Below are positions 42,021 through 53,379 of a stretch of DNA of 64,000 nucleotides, piece by piece (within the stretch, counting starts at the first letter, position 1; every line of letters starts with the position of its first letter). The stretch spans positions 423,819-487,818 of the forward strand of contig CAJNDS010001513.1 in NCBI GenBank assembly GCA_905221605.1, in the 5' to 3' direction. The position numbers were made by a program, and so were the translations under genes. The notes under the pieces were generated by a model. The model did no database searches, was not told the origin of the DNA, and saw only the letters and a list, made by a program, of their open reading frames with translations. Source of the stretch: Symbiodinium natans (taxonomy: Eukaryota; Sar; Dinophyceae; Suessiales; Symbiodiniaceae).

Positions 42021-42593
42021 CGACTCAAATCAACTCACCCAGTTCAACTCAACTCAGTCAGTTGAAGCGAGTCCTGGCTGGGCATCGTAGGGCACGCTGC
42101 TTTCCGCGACGTTGTAGGGCACCATGGGAGGCAGCAACTCGGCCAGCTCCTGAAATCAACGGCCCATCACTATGGATGGGCGCAGCTTCGGCGCATACAA
42201 AGGAGGCGCCTGGTCTCTGCCAGCAGCCTCTGCCTGCACCGCTGGCACAGACGAGGAGCCGCTCTTCCTCACCCAAGTGCTTCGTGGCTTAGATTGAGAT
42301 TGGCCCAATGCCAAAGAGTCTGCCGAAAAGAAACAGAGGCAAACAAGTGAAGCCCAGGCCTTCCAGGCTCTCGCGACGTCGCCTTGGATCGCCGCCTTCG
42401 CCTGAAATCAAGCCTGGGGATTCCGGAGAGTTACGATATTCCGGCGGTTCCCCAAGTTCAACAGTAGAAGCCCCGAAGCGACCTTTGAAGAATTTCGGTT
42501 TGCGGATGCTTCGCCCTAAGGATTTCTTTCGTGATTTACGTACAAGAGAGCAAGGGATCTTAAGGCTACTCTATGACTAGGAATTTGGCTGGT

Positions 42594-43985
42594 TTAAAGG
42601 TCATCTTGGCTTGTGGCTTGTCGCACCAGTATAGGGCGGGTGAGCTTGGTGCGGCACAGGGTCGCTTCACCGGCGTTCCGAAGCAAGTCTGACACGGAGA
42701 AGTCCGGCTCAACCCCGCTTCCCTCTTGTTGGACGTCTTCTGCGTCAGAAGCCTGCGCTAGTGCGCCCCACCAGTCTGAGTCATCCATGTCCTTCATCTC
42801 TTCGAAGAGCCTAGGTGGCGCTGACACTGGGGCATGGTACACACAACGAGTCTGGCAAAGTTCATCTGAGTGGCTTTTCAAGCAGTTGTTCTCTTGACTC
42901 CGAATCCTCCTGGCGTGGAAGAATCTCAGTCAAAGCAGCCAAGCTTCCAAGCAAGCAGGTCCTCAAGTTTCGATTCCGCTTCTGTCGCTACTGTCGTTGG
43001 GCTTCGCATTTCGCTGGCATTGGGGTCGTCGCCACCCATGGAAATGGGTTCTGGCGGTCGCTCTGGCAGATCTGGCAAGCTCTCTGAAGGTTCGCTTTGA
43101 CCTTGAGGCAAGCGGATGGGCAAACGCACATGAGGTGGCCTGGCTGCGAGTAACGAACGCGTTGCCTTGGGCGACAGTTCCGATCGCCATTCTCAATAAG
43201 TTCACGATGGCCGCCGCCTGCTCAGAGAGACCTTGTTTGCCTCAGGTACGAGAGCTCGCATGCTCAAGCTGCTTTTCAAAATTTTCTGCTTTCGCCAGGC
43301 ACACGTCTGCACAACGGCAGCGAGTGGCTACTCGTGCTTTGTTTCATGCCTCTGTAACCTACACATGCCATCGATCACGCCCTGCTTGCCGGCTGTAATA
43401 GTATTGAAAGGCAAACAAGTTGACAGTAAGTAATCAACCCCCAGCCTTTCGGCTCTTGCTGCTTTTCAGGAAGGCCCTGCATGGCGAAGGTGACCAAGGC
43501 CTTATGTGGTCCCGGACGCAAGTGACAGCACTGTGACAGCATGGCGTACAAGATACACCAAGCAGCTAGTGTTCTGTTGAATTCCAAGGCCACAACTCTG
43601 GCAAGCTCGCGCGAGCCATTCTGAATGGCCTCCACGACCCCGCCCTCAAAGGCAAAGACGAGCTGCTTCTCCTGCAAGGGTCCCACGCTTAAGCGTGACT
43701 GTCGTGGCTGCAGGCCCAACAACAAGTGTGCATGCGAATGTGCCGTGATGCTGTGACGTACCGCGGGTTCCTCATCTCCACTCTCAGCACTTTCGCCGGT
43801 GAATTCCCGGTGGATGCGCTCAAGCTCCTTGATCCTCTTCTGGGCTGTATGAGGTAGTCAGATAGTTGGGCATGTCGCAGATTCAAGAATGCGGGCACTT
43901 GATAGCGGATCCCCTCCGCATGGTCCCGTTTTAAGCCGGCGGGCCGCGTACAAAACAGGGTCCAACAATATGTGCCACTTAACAA
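42594..43985 (-). CDS. Unidentified multi-exon gene
   Basis: Coherent coding exons on the minus strand: about 43430-43835 (KRIKELERIHREFTGESAES; RLSVGPLQEKQLVFAFEGGV; SRELARVVALEFNRTLAAWC), about 42926-43110 (LPDLPERPPEPISMGGDDP; TEAESKLEDLLAWKLG) and 42594-42860 (MDDSDWWGALAQASDAEDVQ; PDFSVSDLLRNAG; stop at 42594). The acceptor CAG before AAGAGG at about 43835 and strong codon bias support the first exon. The C-terminal part is acidic and probably disordered. Function unknown. Confidence 0.5.
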
Positions 43986-44579
43986 ACCGTTGCATCGGAT
44001 GCGCCGCCCGCAGCGAAGACACCAAGCATAAGAGTCTCATTACTCTGGCGGACAAGGAACCCAACACTCAACATGCTCCCCCCTCCTCACGATCGGAACT
44101 GCCGCGCTCTTCGAGGACTTGAACTCCACAAACCTCGACGAGCAAGAATGCTTCTTGCTGCTGCGCGAGCTCAGCGGAACCACAATTGTGCAAGTGACAG
44201 CTGGAAACCGTATGCCATGCCACTGCATTGACATGTCTTCCGTGCTGGCAATCTCCTTGCCACTTGCTTCGACTTCATGGACGTCGAGAGCAATCACCTG
44301 CGACTGCCATGCACTTGTGGAAGACTGCGGGCCGTGTCGTGTTCAGCCGTGACCATGCATTGACATACCGCAGTCTTCAAACACGTGACGTGCAGCGGCT
44401 AAGAAGCCATGCATGCAATGCTATTTCGACCAAAAGCTATCAAAAGCTTCGCCGCCTGATAAAATGATATCCTGCTCGCCGGCTCTACCCGAAGCCTCTG
44501 TGGCACAAATGCTGTATGGAGGTTGCTAACAGCTAGTGCTCAAGAATGAGGAACCTTTCAGCAACGTCTTTCATACGAC

Positions 44580-45430
44580 GGAAAACGTCGCCGATGTCCG
44601 GCCCGCTCTCCTTTCAGGCGACGCGTTGAAATTCTGCCACCAAAACAGGTTGAAAGCAGCTACAAACATCTGACTTTGAAGATCTCGACAACTCTCCAAC
44701 GAAGCAGCATCCCGAAAACATCCTGAAACTGAATCCTGAGCGTGGCATTTGACTTGCTTAACTCGTCCCTTCTTGACTCGATGTTTGGAGCGCACCTTGA
44801 CCGGCATGTCTTGTGCTTTGTCTGCGATCTTGTGCAGCGCTTGGGACAGAATCTCTTTTGCCAGTGCTTGTCGCTTCTCTTTGTGCACGGCCTCCGCTCC
44901 CGAAGGTTTGAGGGGAACTGCCTCACTGCCACGACAAGCTAGGTAAGGCTGTATTCGCAAGCCAGCAACACCTGCTGGAATCGGCATGCCTCCGGGATGA
45001 CCACCGCACACCTTCTAAGTGTCTCTTCCTTCTGGTCCCAGGGCCCTGAGCAGAATAGGCCCGGAATGCGCCACATCTCCAAGTTGCCACCAAAAGTTCC
45101 CAAGATTTAACTGCATCAGCCAAGGTGCGGATCCCACATCGCTTTAGGAGTTGCATGATGCTGTGTCTATTTTTATGGCTCGCATCACGTTGGCCGGGCA
45201 CTATTGGCACTATAGCCACAAACCGACGAGCATCTGGCAACCAGCCTCTGCACACAGCGGGGTCAAGCACGGGAATGCCTTCACAGAACCCGGGCCTGAC
45301 AGTTGCGAGAGCTTGTTCTGGTCAATGATGTATGCAAACTGTCGCATTGGCTGCCACGACCTGGGAACTGAGGTCAGGGCAGTGGCCAGCGGGTATTTGG
45401 CACTGGGTCAAGAATCCAAGAAAATGCACA
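44580..45430 (-). CDS. Unidentified multi-exon gene
   Basis: Three good minus-strand coding segments: about 45235-45420 (YPLATALTSVPRSWQPMRQF then AYIIDQNKLSQLSGPGSVKA), about 45080-45170 (NRHSIMQLLKRCGIRTLADA then VKSWELLVATW) and about 44745-44950 (AEAVHKEKRQALAKEILSQA then LHKIADKAQDMPVKV). Helical and partly basic; I recognise no family. Intervening sequence is compatible with introns of 80-150 bp. Confidence 0.45.
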
Positions 45431-45599
45431 GGCTTCGGGTCTACTGCATCTGATTCTGGGTGATACTTACACGGCCTTGTTGAAACAGATCTACTACCCG
45501 TATTGCACGAGCAAGCTGGATCTGACTATCTGCCATGGAACTCGTCCGCGGCCTTCAGAAAGCAGAGGTCTAGAGCTCCAGCATAGAATGTCGCCTCAC

Positions 45600-47380
45600 G
45601 GTGCGATTGTCTACTATGTGGCTGCATTGAATCACTGATAAAGCCTGGCAAGAAACAAGGGCGCTGGACATTTCCATGTCTGTCGCGGCACCACCGTCCT
45701 CAGCGGCAGTGACACAGCTTCGACTCGACCTTCGGAAGTAGAGGGGTCTCAGTCAAACGCAAAGTCCTCCTCTTCCTCCTGGCGGTGCTGCGCATCTTTG
45801 ATCTCAGTGTCCACAACCAAGGACACTGTGCGAAGAATCCTCAGTCCACCAAGCTACAGTAAGCCATGCGTCTTTCATGCTCCGCCGACGTGGGCCTGGA
45901 CTCGAGCCAAGCATCTGTCTTACAAAGCCTGGAATATGTGTCTCTTTGATCTTGGGTGTCCCCTTCTTGGCCGTGATGACACTTAACCTTGGAGAAGGCG
46001 GATGAATTCTGCATCAACACAGACTTACAGGCGAGACTGGATGCAGCAAATATAGTAGGCATGGAGTAAGAGCTTGCCCAAAAGGGAAAGCCAAGAATGC
46101 GCGGCGAGGTGCGAACTAATGGCCCTGCGCGACCACTGGCACGAAGGTACTTTCATTTTGTGAGAAGACTACAGCCACGCGGTGGCCCTCGCGAAGCAAC
46201 TTCCGGAAACGCCGGGATGTATACTTCCAGCACCTACCAACCCTATGTAGATACGATTGGTTCTGTTTGGCTTGGAGGAACGCCCCAGAAGTTTTGGGAA
46301 CCTTAATCCGAGCATCAGTTTAATTTATACCCCCATATTTAAAGAATTTTTTTTTGGCCGGAAGCCCGCCGGAAGACTACTTTCCATTAGGGTGGATTTC
46401 GTATGGGACAAACCCCCCACATTTAAAGGAATTTTTTGTTGGGGGGTTCCAAAATCTGTCGGCAGGCTTCTTGTTTTGCTTGCGGAGACGCAAAGCTACA
46501 GCACCTCAGGGATCTGCAGCCTATTGTCTTTAATAGAGAATCAATACAGGGCCGCGGTCCAACTATTGCGGAACCCTGCATTCCTTATTGTGGAGGGGGG
46601 GGGGGGGGCCCCCCACCAATTAAACAGAAGCTCGGATTAATTTTCGGCAGGTGGGAGGCTTTGCCAGTTTTTTGGCCGGTTTTAGAGGAGTTGGGTGGGT
46701 TTTTGAAGATCTTGGGAAAAGTCGGCAGTCTCTGCTGGCTGTTGGGCAACTTCCCGTCGTCAAATGCTGAACCAAAGATAGCCTCCCCTTCAACATACTG
46801 AACATCCGTCAGGCATCATGCAAGAGCCAAGGATTTCCTTCAGAAGCTGTGAAAACATACTTTCGTGACAAGTTGGGATGTTCTCCCTTGTACTAACAGT
46901 CCTACCCTGTTACAATCCCTATTCAGGACTGCTAGTAGAAGGGCAAGCCTTGACTTCGCTAATGCTGCTTGTCGTTGCGCGGTGCTGTGCGACTGCCAGC
47001 TCATCCAGTCTGCATGGGCTTATGCTCCTTGTTTCGCCCTCCCGTCGAGAACGTTGCCCTTGCACGGAGCAGAGGCTCACATGTTCCTTGCCAGCTCCAC
47101 TTGAAATTGTGCACGAGGCTTTTTGTCCAAAGGGAAGTGGACGGGATAGAGGTGGTGGTAATTGGTGGTAGGATCAGCAGCAGCGATTAGCGGTCTGGGC
47201 GCAGTGCAACAAGTGCGACATGTGGGGTGCGCTACCATCTTGATCTTCTGCCCGGCAGCTGTTCATCGACAGCCTTCAGCACAGTAATGTAGTCGTCAAC
47301 CTCCAGCCTTGCCTGCAGAGAAAGATCTTAAGACTCTACAGGAGGACTACAGCCCTGTCCTGGACACCGCGGCTGGCCAG
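45600..47380. other. Poorly coding region with homopolymers and a duplicated T-rich motif
   Basis: Two related segments, CATATTTAAAGAATTTTTTTT (about 46333-46353) and ACATTTAAAGGAATTTTTTG (about 46420-46439), and a G14 run followed by C6 (46595-46614). No exon is supported. Confidence 0.4.
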
Positions 47381-47399
47381 AAAGTCAAGGAACTCACTT

Positions 47400-50300
47400 C
47401 TCACACCTCACTGCGGAATGCCGGCACACTCGTTGCTCTTCTGAGCACCCCATACACGCAAAGACCAACCAAGTAAGCTCAAGAAGGGACAAATTGAAAT
47501 GCAGTTTGCTTCCGTTTAAAAGCCAAATCTGATTGGCCAGGTTGGTCTTCAAGGCGCTGCGTTTCCAGGAGGCTGGCCAGAGAGTCTGCTGGCCAAAATA
47601 GTAGTTGGCCACCACACGTTTTCCCAGGCACCTTGGAGTACTCATACGTGCGTAGTTCGATGTCGTTCACGCGAAAGAAGTGGCGTCTTAGAACGTGCAA
47701 ACGCTAGCAGCAAGGAGTCAATCCGGCCAAAAAGCCCACGCATGAGGTCGATCGCGTCGTCCCTGGCATTGGAGCTGAAACCTTGGTCTCTGGTGCGTGA
47801 GCTGCGGTGGTCCTGAGAAAGCGCTGGCTATGACAGCCTTGCGGGCAAAGAAGCCATCCAGGCACTCGGCCCGGTCCGAAAACACAAGCCTGGTCCAACA
47901 GCGTCGCAGGTTGTCCATTGTGCTCTCATTTCGTTGGCCTATCATGGCCTAGCTGCTATTCGCTGCTTTTGAGAATAGCTGCAAAGCTGTCCATGCTTGC
48001 CATGTGGCTGGCTCAAGCTGTAGAAATCTCCCCGGTGTGGTTGTCGAGCATCTCGATCGTACCATTCTTTGAAAGTCCCATGGGGCCTACAGGTTTCCCC
48101 AACTCCAAGAACATTGCATGGGCACGCTATGCTGGTGCATGCTTCTTTTCAGCACGGCGGCTTCGGATGATTGGGGATATACACCCACTTCTCTTCACTG
48201 ATGAACATTTCCTTGGTTAATGTTTTGCAGCATGGGGAGCTACAAAGGTGTTCTCTGCCTGCCCAAGAACAAGAACTTCAAAAGGTCCATTGGGAGCCCG
48301 GCGAGATCCTCCTGATCAACGCAGGCCGCGAGGCAGGTTTCGGTGTTCCTTGCTGGCTTTGCCTGCGTCTCCGTGGAGGAAAGGCAACTGGAAAGGCAAG
48401 GAAGCTCCAGGAAGCTCCAGGAAGCTCCAGAGGCCCGGCCCAAGCTCGGAATGACCCGCCTGAAGCTTCGAGTAGATCGTCTTCATTTCGCCCGTTGCGA
48501 TTTTCAGATCGCCCTGGCATTTTGCTGCTGACGAGACTGGCTCAACTGACCACAAGGTTCAACAAGGTGATACATCAACAAGGTGAGACATGCAAGCCTT
48601 CCGAGAGCGTAGGTCCCGCAGTATGCTAATGATGGTCTGAGCAGATGGGTCTTTCTCGATGCCCAAGCCCGGCCACTCCTGTCCACAAGTCAGCCGCCAT
48701 GGAGGGAATGAAGGGGGACAGATTTCTGGTCGAGGCGGCCTCTGCCAGCGTAGAGACACAAGGGTCAAAGGTGAAGCGCTGTTCCGACGGCTTTGGTGCA
48801 TCGGGGCACAGCCAGGCCATGTGCATTGGCACCGACAGTCCACGATGCGTTGGCAGCCTTGAGCTGTCACATGTTGGCGCAGCACTGTATCACAACGTAC
48901 CGTAATGTACCACGTGCATCCTGCCATAACCGAACGAGTCCAGGCAAACATCAGTCGAGTTGCCATGCGCGCATGCAGAGCATCCGCCCCACGGAGGATG
49001 GCTGCTTCTGGGCGGCATCAGCCTCCTGGGATCCTGCTTGCAGAATGTAGGAAACAAGCCCGGGATCACAATGTATGGCCGAACGCGTACTGCTCAGCCA
49101 CCTTCCCGCCTGAAATCCACAGGGAGTCAGCATAGAAATCTCCATGTGGCGCCAGGAGCTCCACCACTTCCTTCGCCAAGTTTGCATCGCTGCCGGCAAT
49201 CTGGAGAAGCCTTGGCAAGTGAGGGCAGTGTGGGTGGACGCGGAACCTATCACACGTTTCTTGACCCCCATCCAACACCAATGCCGTGAAGTCCTTAAAT
49301 TAAACCACAAACTCACAGAAACACCTAACGGGACCACACACAGCCAGGAACCTTTCCAGCTCTTTGCTTGTGATGTCGTCCCCCCTCTTGATGTGAAAGG
49401 CCGGGACAGCCCCCAAGAGAGTCCAGAAGTCTTCCCACTGCTGTGAGCTGTCCTTGCTCGAGCTAGTGATGGCTCGCATCGGGTTTCAGGCTGGGCAAGG
49501 GGCTTGAGACATGTTGCTGGTCGTCGTTGCGGGCCAGGATTCGCTGTCTGCGCTAGTCTCTTCAGCGCAGTACGCGTCCGATGGAGTTAGCCACTCCAAA
49601 TCGTGGGCCTACAGGCATAGTAAAACGTGGTAAGGCAGCACTTGTTTTACAGCAGATGCCGCTCCAAGAAGCCTCGTCAGCTAGTCGTGATGCCAAAGAC
49701 TTAGAGAGCGGTGTCAAGTGCAATCCTTTGCCGGATTGCCCGCCAACCTTCCAGCCCCAGCGCCAACACCAACAGCAAGAATTCAGGTGCGCAGCAGCAT
49801 GTCTGACAGTTTGCCTGCCTTCGCTGTCTGCATTTCGCCCGTGTGTGTGGAGGCCAATACCTCAGATGCGGCACACATACCGGCAAAAAGAGCAAGAGGA
49901 GGTATCGCATGCAAGAATGGGACAACTTCAGCCTGGATAGATTCGAATCAAAGTGTTGCGCAAAGCCTAGCATGCACATGGCCTCCAAGAAGACAGCCTC
50001 GTCGATTGCAGCCTGGCTGCCCACCAGCCAGTTTCGCTGACACAGGCCACCATCTTGTCCTCAAATTGCCACCCAATCGACGTCTCCAACTTCCAAACCA
50101 GAATTCTCGGCAGCTACACACAGACCTTGCTCTTGTGTGCTACATGATGCGCCACATGCAGAAACTCAAGTAAAGAGCTTGATGCGCCAGCGAACCACAT
50201 GCAAGATATGACAGTCTCCTTGAGATCGCTATCTTCGCAAATGGCCAGAAGATGCTTGAATCTCCTCGGATAGGTGGGAACATTGCAAGTGCACAAAGTG

Positions 50301-52774
50301 AGTATAGCTACTCACTGCCCACCCGAGTACTGCGACGAAAGTTCGCTGTGACTGCTACCAGCTTGTCCGCATCTGGGGCCTCGCCTGACTGCACGGGAAG
50401 GTATGGCTGCTACACGACCCGGGCCCATGCACGTGCTTTGATGGCTGCCTCCTGACAGGACTGGCAGCAGCACATTCTCAAAAAACACCCAGCCGTCCAC
50501 GCGCTCAATGCCAAGCTTCTTGAACAGTTGCTTGACCTGTGCAGGCTGCAGGTAGATGCATCTGGATGCCGTGGATCCACCCAGAATTGCATGTGGCATG
50601 CCGGACCTTCGGTTGGGCAATGCGACTCAGTCGTGGATCCAATCTCTGCCCTTCTCCCAAGACTGCTTCCAATCCAGCCATCTCATCGGGGATGTCATAC
50701 ACCTTGCGCCCCTGTGCCTGCAAGACTGCGGCCAGGGCGACACTGCAAGGTGCCGTGGCTGCCCTGAAGCGGATGGCTGCAGCAAGTAGCATGATGTAGC
50801 ATGCGTAGCATGGTTATGCATAGTTTTTGAGCATCCCTGGCCTCCTGCTCTGCCAAGGCCACAAGACCAGCCTCACTGGGAACCACGGCCCATTGCTTGA
50901 TCTCCTGGTAAAGCTCCTCCTTTGCCTCGGCTGCCCGTGCCGACACTGTGCTGAACAATGTTGGGCTCCACCCTGCATTTCCCCAGCGCAAGAACAGCAT
51001 CTGCGGCCTCGAGGATCAGTAGCAGAAGGTGCAACGTCTCGATGTCCTCAGGTGTGATCCCTCTCAACCCGAGCTGAAGGGGGTCGGTCAAAGCACGAGG
51101 TGTTTTGGCGAAAGAACATTTTGCAAGATTTTTGAGAAAGGAGGCCGAGGCCGGAACGGACACCTGCAATGCGAATGTCTCCTCCCTTTGAGACCAACGC
51201 CTCGCAAAGGCCTCTGCATGCAGATGTTGCGTTCGGCTTTATCGCTAGGATTCAGACGGTTCAAAATGTTCAAAAAATCGTCGGCCTTCAAACAATCCAG
51301 GGCAACATCCGCGTCCAACGCCTGGAACAGGCTGTCGTTTCTGCGTGGTGATGCACGCCCGGCTGTCTGTCGCCCCCCACCATGCCACCGACAAAGCTTT
51401 GTGCCGCTACGAAGAGTAACACGAAGAGTGCAATCCCACTGCAAGTCCCCCATTTCATGCAGGCCACTGTCACCCCAAGAGCATCTGCCACGCGAGCTGG
51501 AAGCTTTCCAACTTCCAGGTAGTGCCCGGCCTGTGTGCAGACAATGCGCGTGATCATCCCAACCAGCACCGAAGTCTTGCATCCTGGTTTGCAGAGTGCC
51601 ACAGCACCCGCTGCGAAAGCTGGGGGGGCAGACTTCTGCAAGGAGCGGCTCCAGTGTCGACAGATGCTCGGACAGATTCGCCTCAGAACACAAATGTCGG
51701 CAAACGCAACCAAGGTGCGGCCAAGTGCGGCCAGGCTGCTGGGACTCCTTCTGGCAGCTGCTCGCGAACGGCATGCGATGCTGTGGAAAAGGCGAGGCGG
51801 AAGTGGGGCTCCTGGGTCTCCTGCACCTCCTGGCCATCCTGCAGGTCACCCCAGAAGTGTGCCGAACGAAGGAGAGATCAATGAAAGAGATAGAAATGAT
51901 AGAAGAGGCCAGCTTTCTTCAGCTCTTTGACTCCCAGAGTCCTCTTCTGCGTCTCCGTTGCCAGGCTCAATGCTGTGGCCTGGACATGGCTTCCTCACCA
52001 AGATTAAAGGTACTTCTCGCAGTGCGTTGAGGATGCTCACGTCGGTGCCCTGGAAGAAGTTTACGGTGTCGCCTTGCGCAGGGCATCTCCACACATTCTG
52101 CAGCTAGAGATCAATCGACGCGAGGATTGAAGGAGTCATGTGGGTGGCCGCCTGATCGAGGAATTGCAGCATAGAACGGCAAGAGAGTTTCCGCCGATGC
52201 ATCCAGAGCTGCTGTCATCTGCGAACCAGGCACACCAGCATCACCTCCCGCGCGAAGGCGGCCGGGTCGCCACACAACGCAAAACAAGCAAAAGCTCGGC
52301 TCCACTTGCCTTCATCTTCCCAATCTTCGCAGCTCTGCAGCACGATGTCATGCTCCAGGGCGGCAGCTGATGCCAGGTTTCTGAAAGTCTCCGCCGCTTC
52401 TACAAATGCTGCTGGCACTTGCTCTCGAATTCTCCTGGGCTGGAGCTACAGACCCAACACAGAATGCACCGCCTTGCATCCTTTGTCCTTTCAACACCAA
52501 GCTTCTGATTGAAGACGTTGTCCGTGATGGCCTCTCTGGAGGATGGCACCTTCCAGTCCGCCTGACCGCAACGCAGCGCAGAGGATGACAAAAGCAGCGA
52601 CTTGGCAACTTGGCTGTCTTTGCGCTGCGGGGCCTGGACAATGAATCGGAGGCCATAGGACTGCAAAGGAAGCCAAGCATAGACTTTCTCTGAGCTGCCT
52701 CCAAAAAACCACAGCAAGGTCGCGCAAGCACGGTGCAACTTGTATAGCTTGGGCTTAGTTTGCTCCATTAGCAC
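47400..52774 (-). CDS. Unidentified multi-exon gene(s)
   Basis: Many short, clearly coding minus-strand segments, separated by frame changes typical of the introns seen elsewhere: 52480-52764 (MEQTKPKLYKLHRACATLLW, possible start at 52768-52766), about 52230-52410 (VEAAETFRNLASAAALEHDI), about 51230-51330 (DADVALDCLKADDFLNILNR), about 50940-51110 (GITPEDIETLHLLLLILEAA), about 50830-50940 (RAAEAKEELYQEIKQWAVVP), about 50440-50530 (QVKQLFKKLGIERVDGWVFF), about 50160-50290 (RRFKHLLAICEDSDLKETVI), about 49920-50020 (SQAAIDEAVFLEAMCMLGFA), about 49070-49210 (DANLAKEVVELLAPHGDFYA) and about 47740-47930. It is helical throughout, with no recognised domain. Whether this is one gene or several cannot be told. 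Confidence 0.45.
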
Positions 52775-53379
52775 AAAGATCCCTGGAACGCTCTCTTCCT
52801 CTCCCAGGGCCTGCTGCGCTGTCGAGCCGGAAGGCTAACTTCCTAGGCCAGTGCCAAGGGGAATGTGTAGCTTTGAAGTTTGGTTCATCGGGAACTTAAA
52901 GTCAGATGGCCTCATCAACAACAAGAAGCAGATCCCTACAACAGGAACCCAGGTAACGGGTGGGGGTGGGTGTTTTGGTCTGGCACTAGGGATTTGAAGG
53001 ATGTGTAGAGCAGTGTTCTTTGGGATTTTGACCCGAATGCGCCGGCTAGAAGAATCACTTTGGACTGCCTGAATGTCGTTTAAGTGTTGAAACGATGCCG
53101 AAATGCAACCTCCGATCGGAGGCTTCACACGTTTCCAACACGTCCACATGCACACAGGGCCTGTAAGTCATGAACGGCCTCGCCCATATATGTTTTCACT
53201 ATTTTTCACTGTTGTCCAAGCAGAACCAAGACAGCTGATAGCTTTCAATAATCCGCCTGCTTTGGCAAGAAAGCGCAGCCACATCATGGCACTCGTACCG
53301 CCCTAGCTTCTGTTTCTTCATATTATGCTGTCGAGTCTCAATGCTTTAGTTCGAATGACTCTTGTCTGAACTCAATCAA

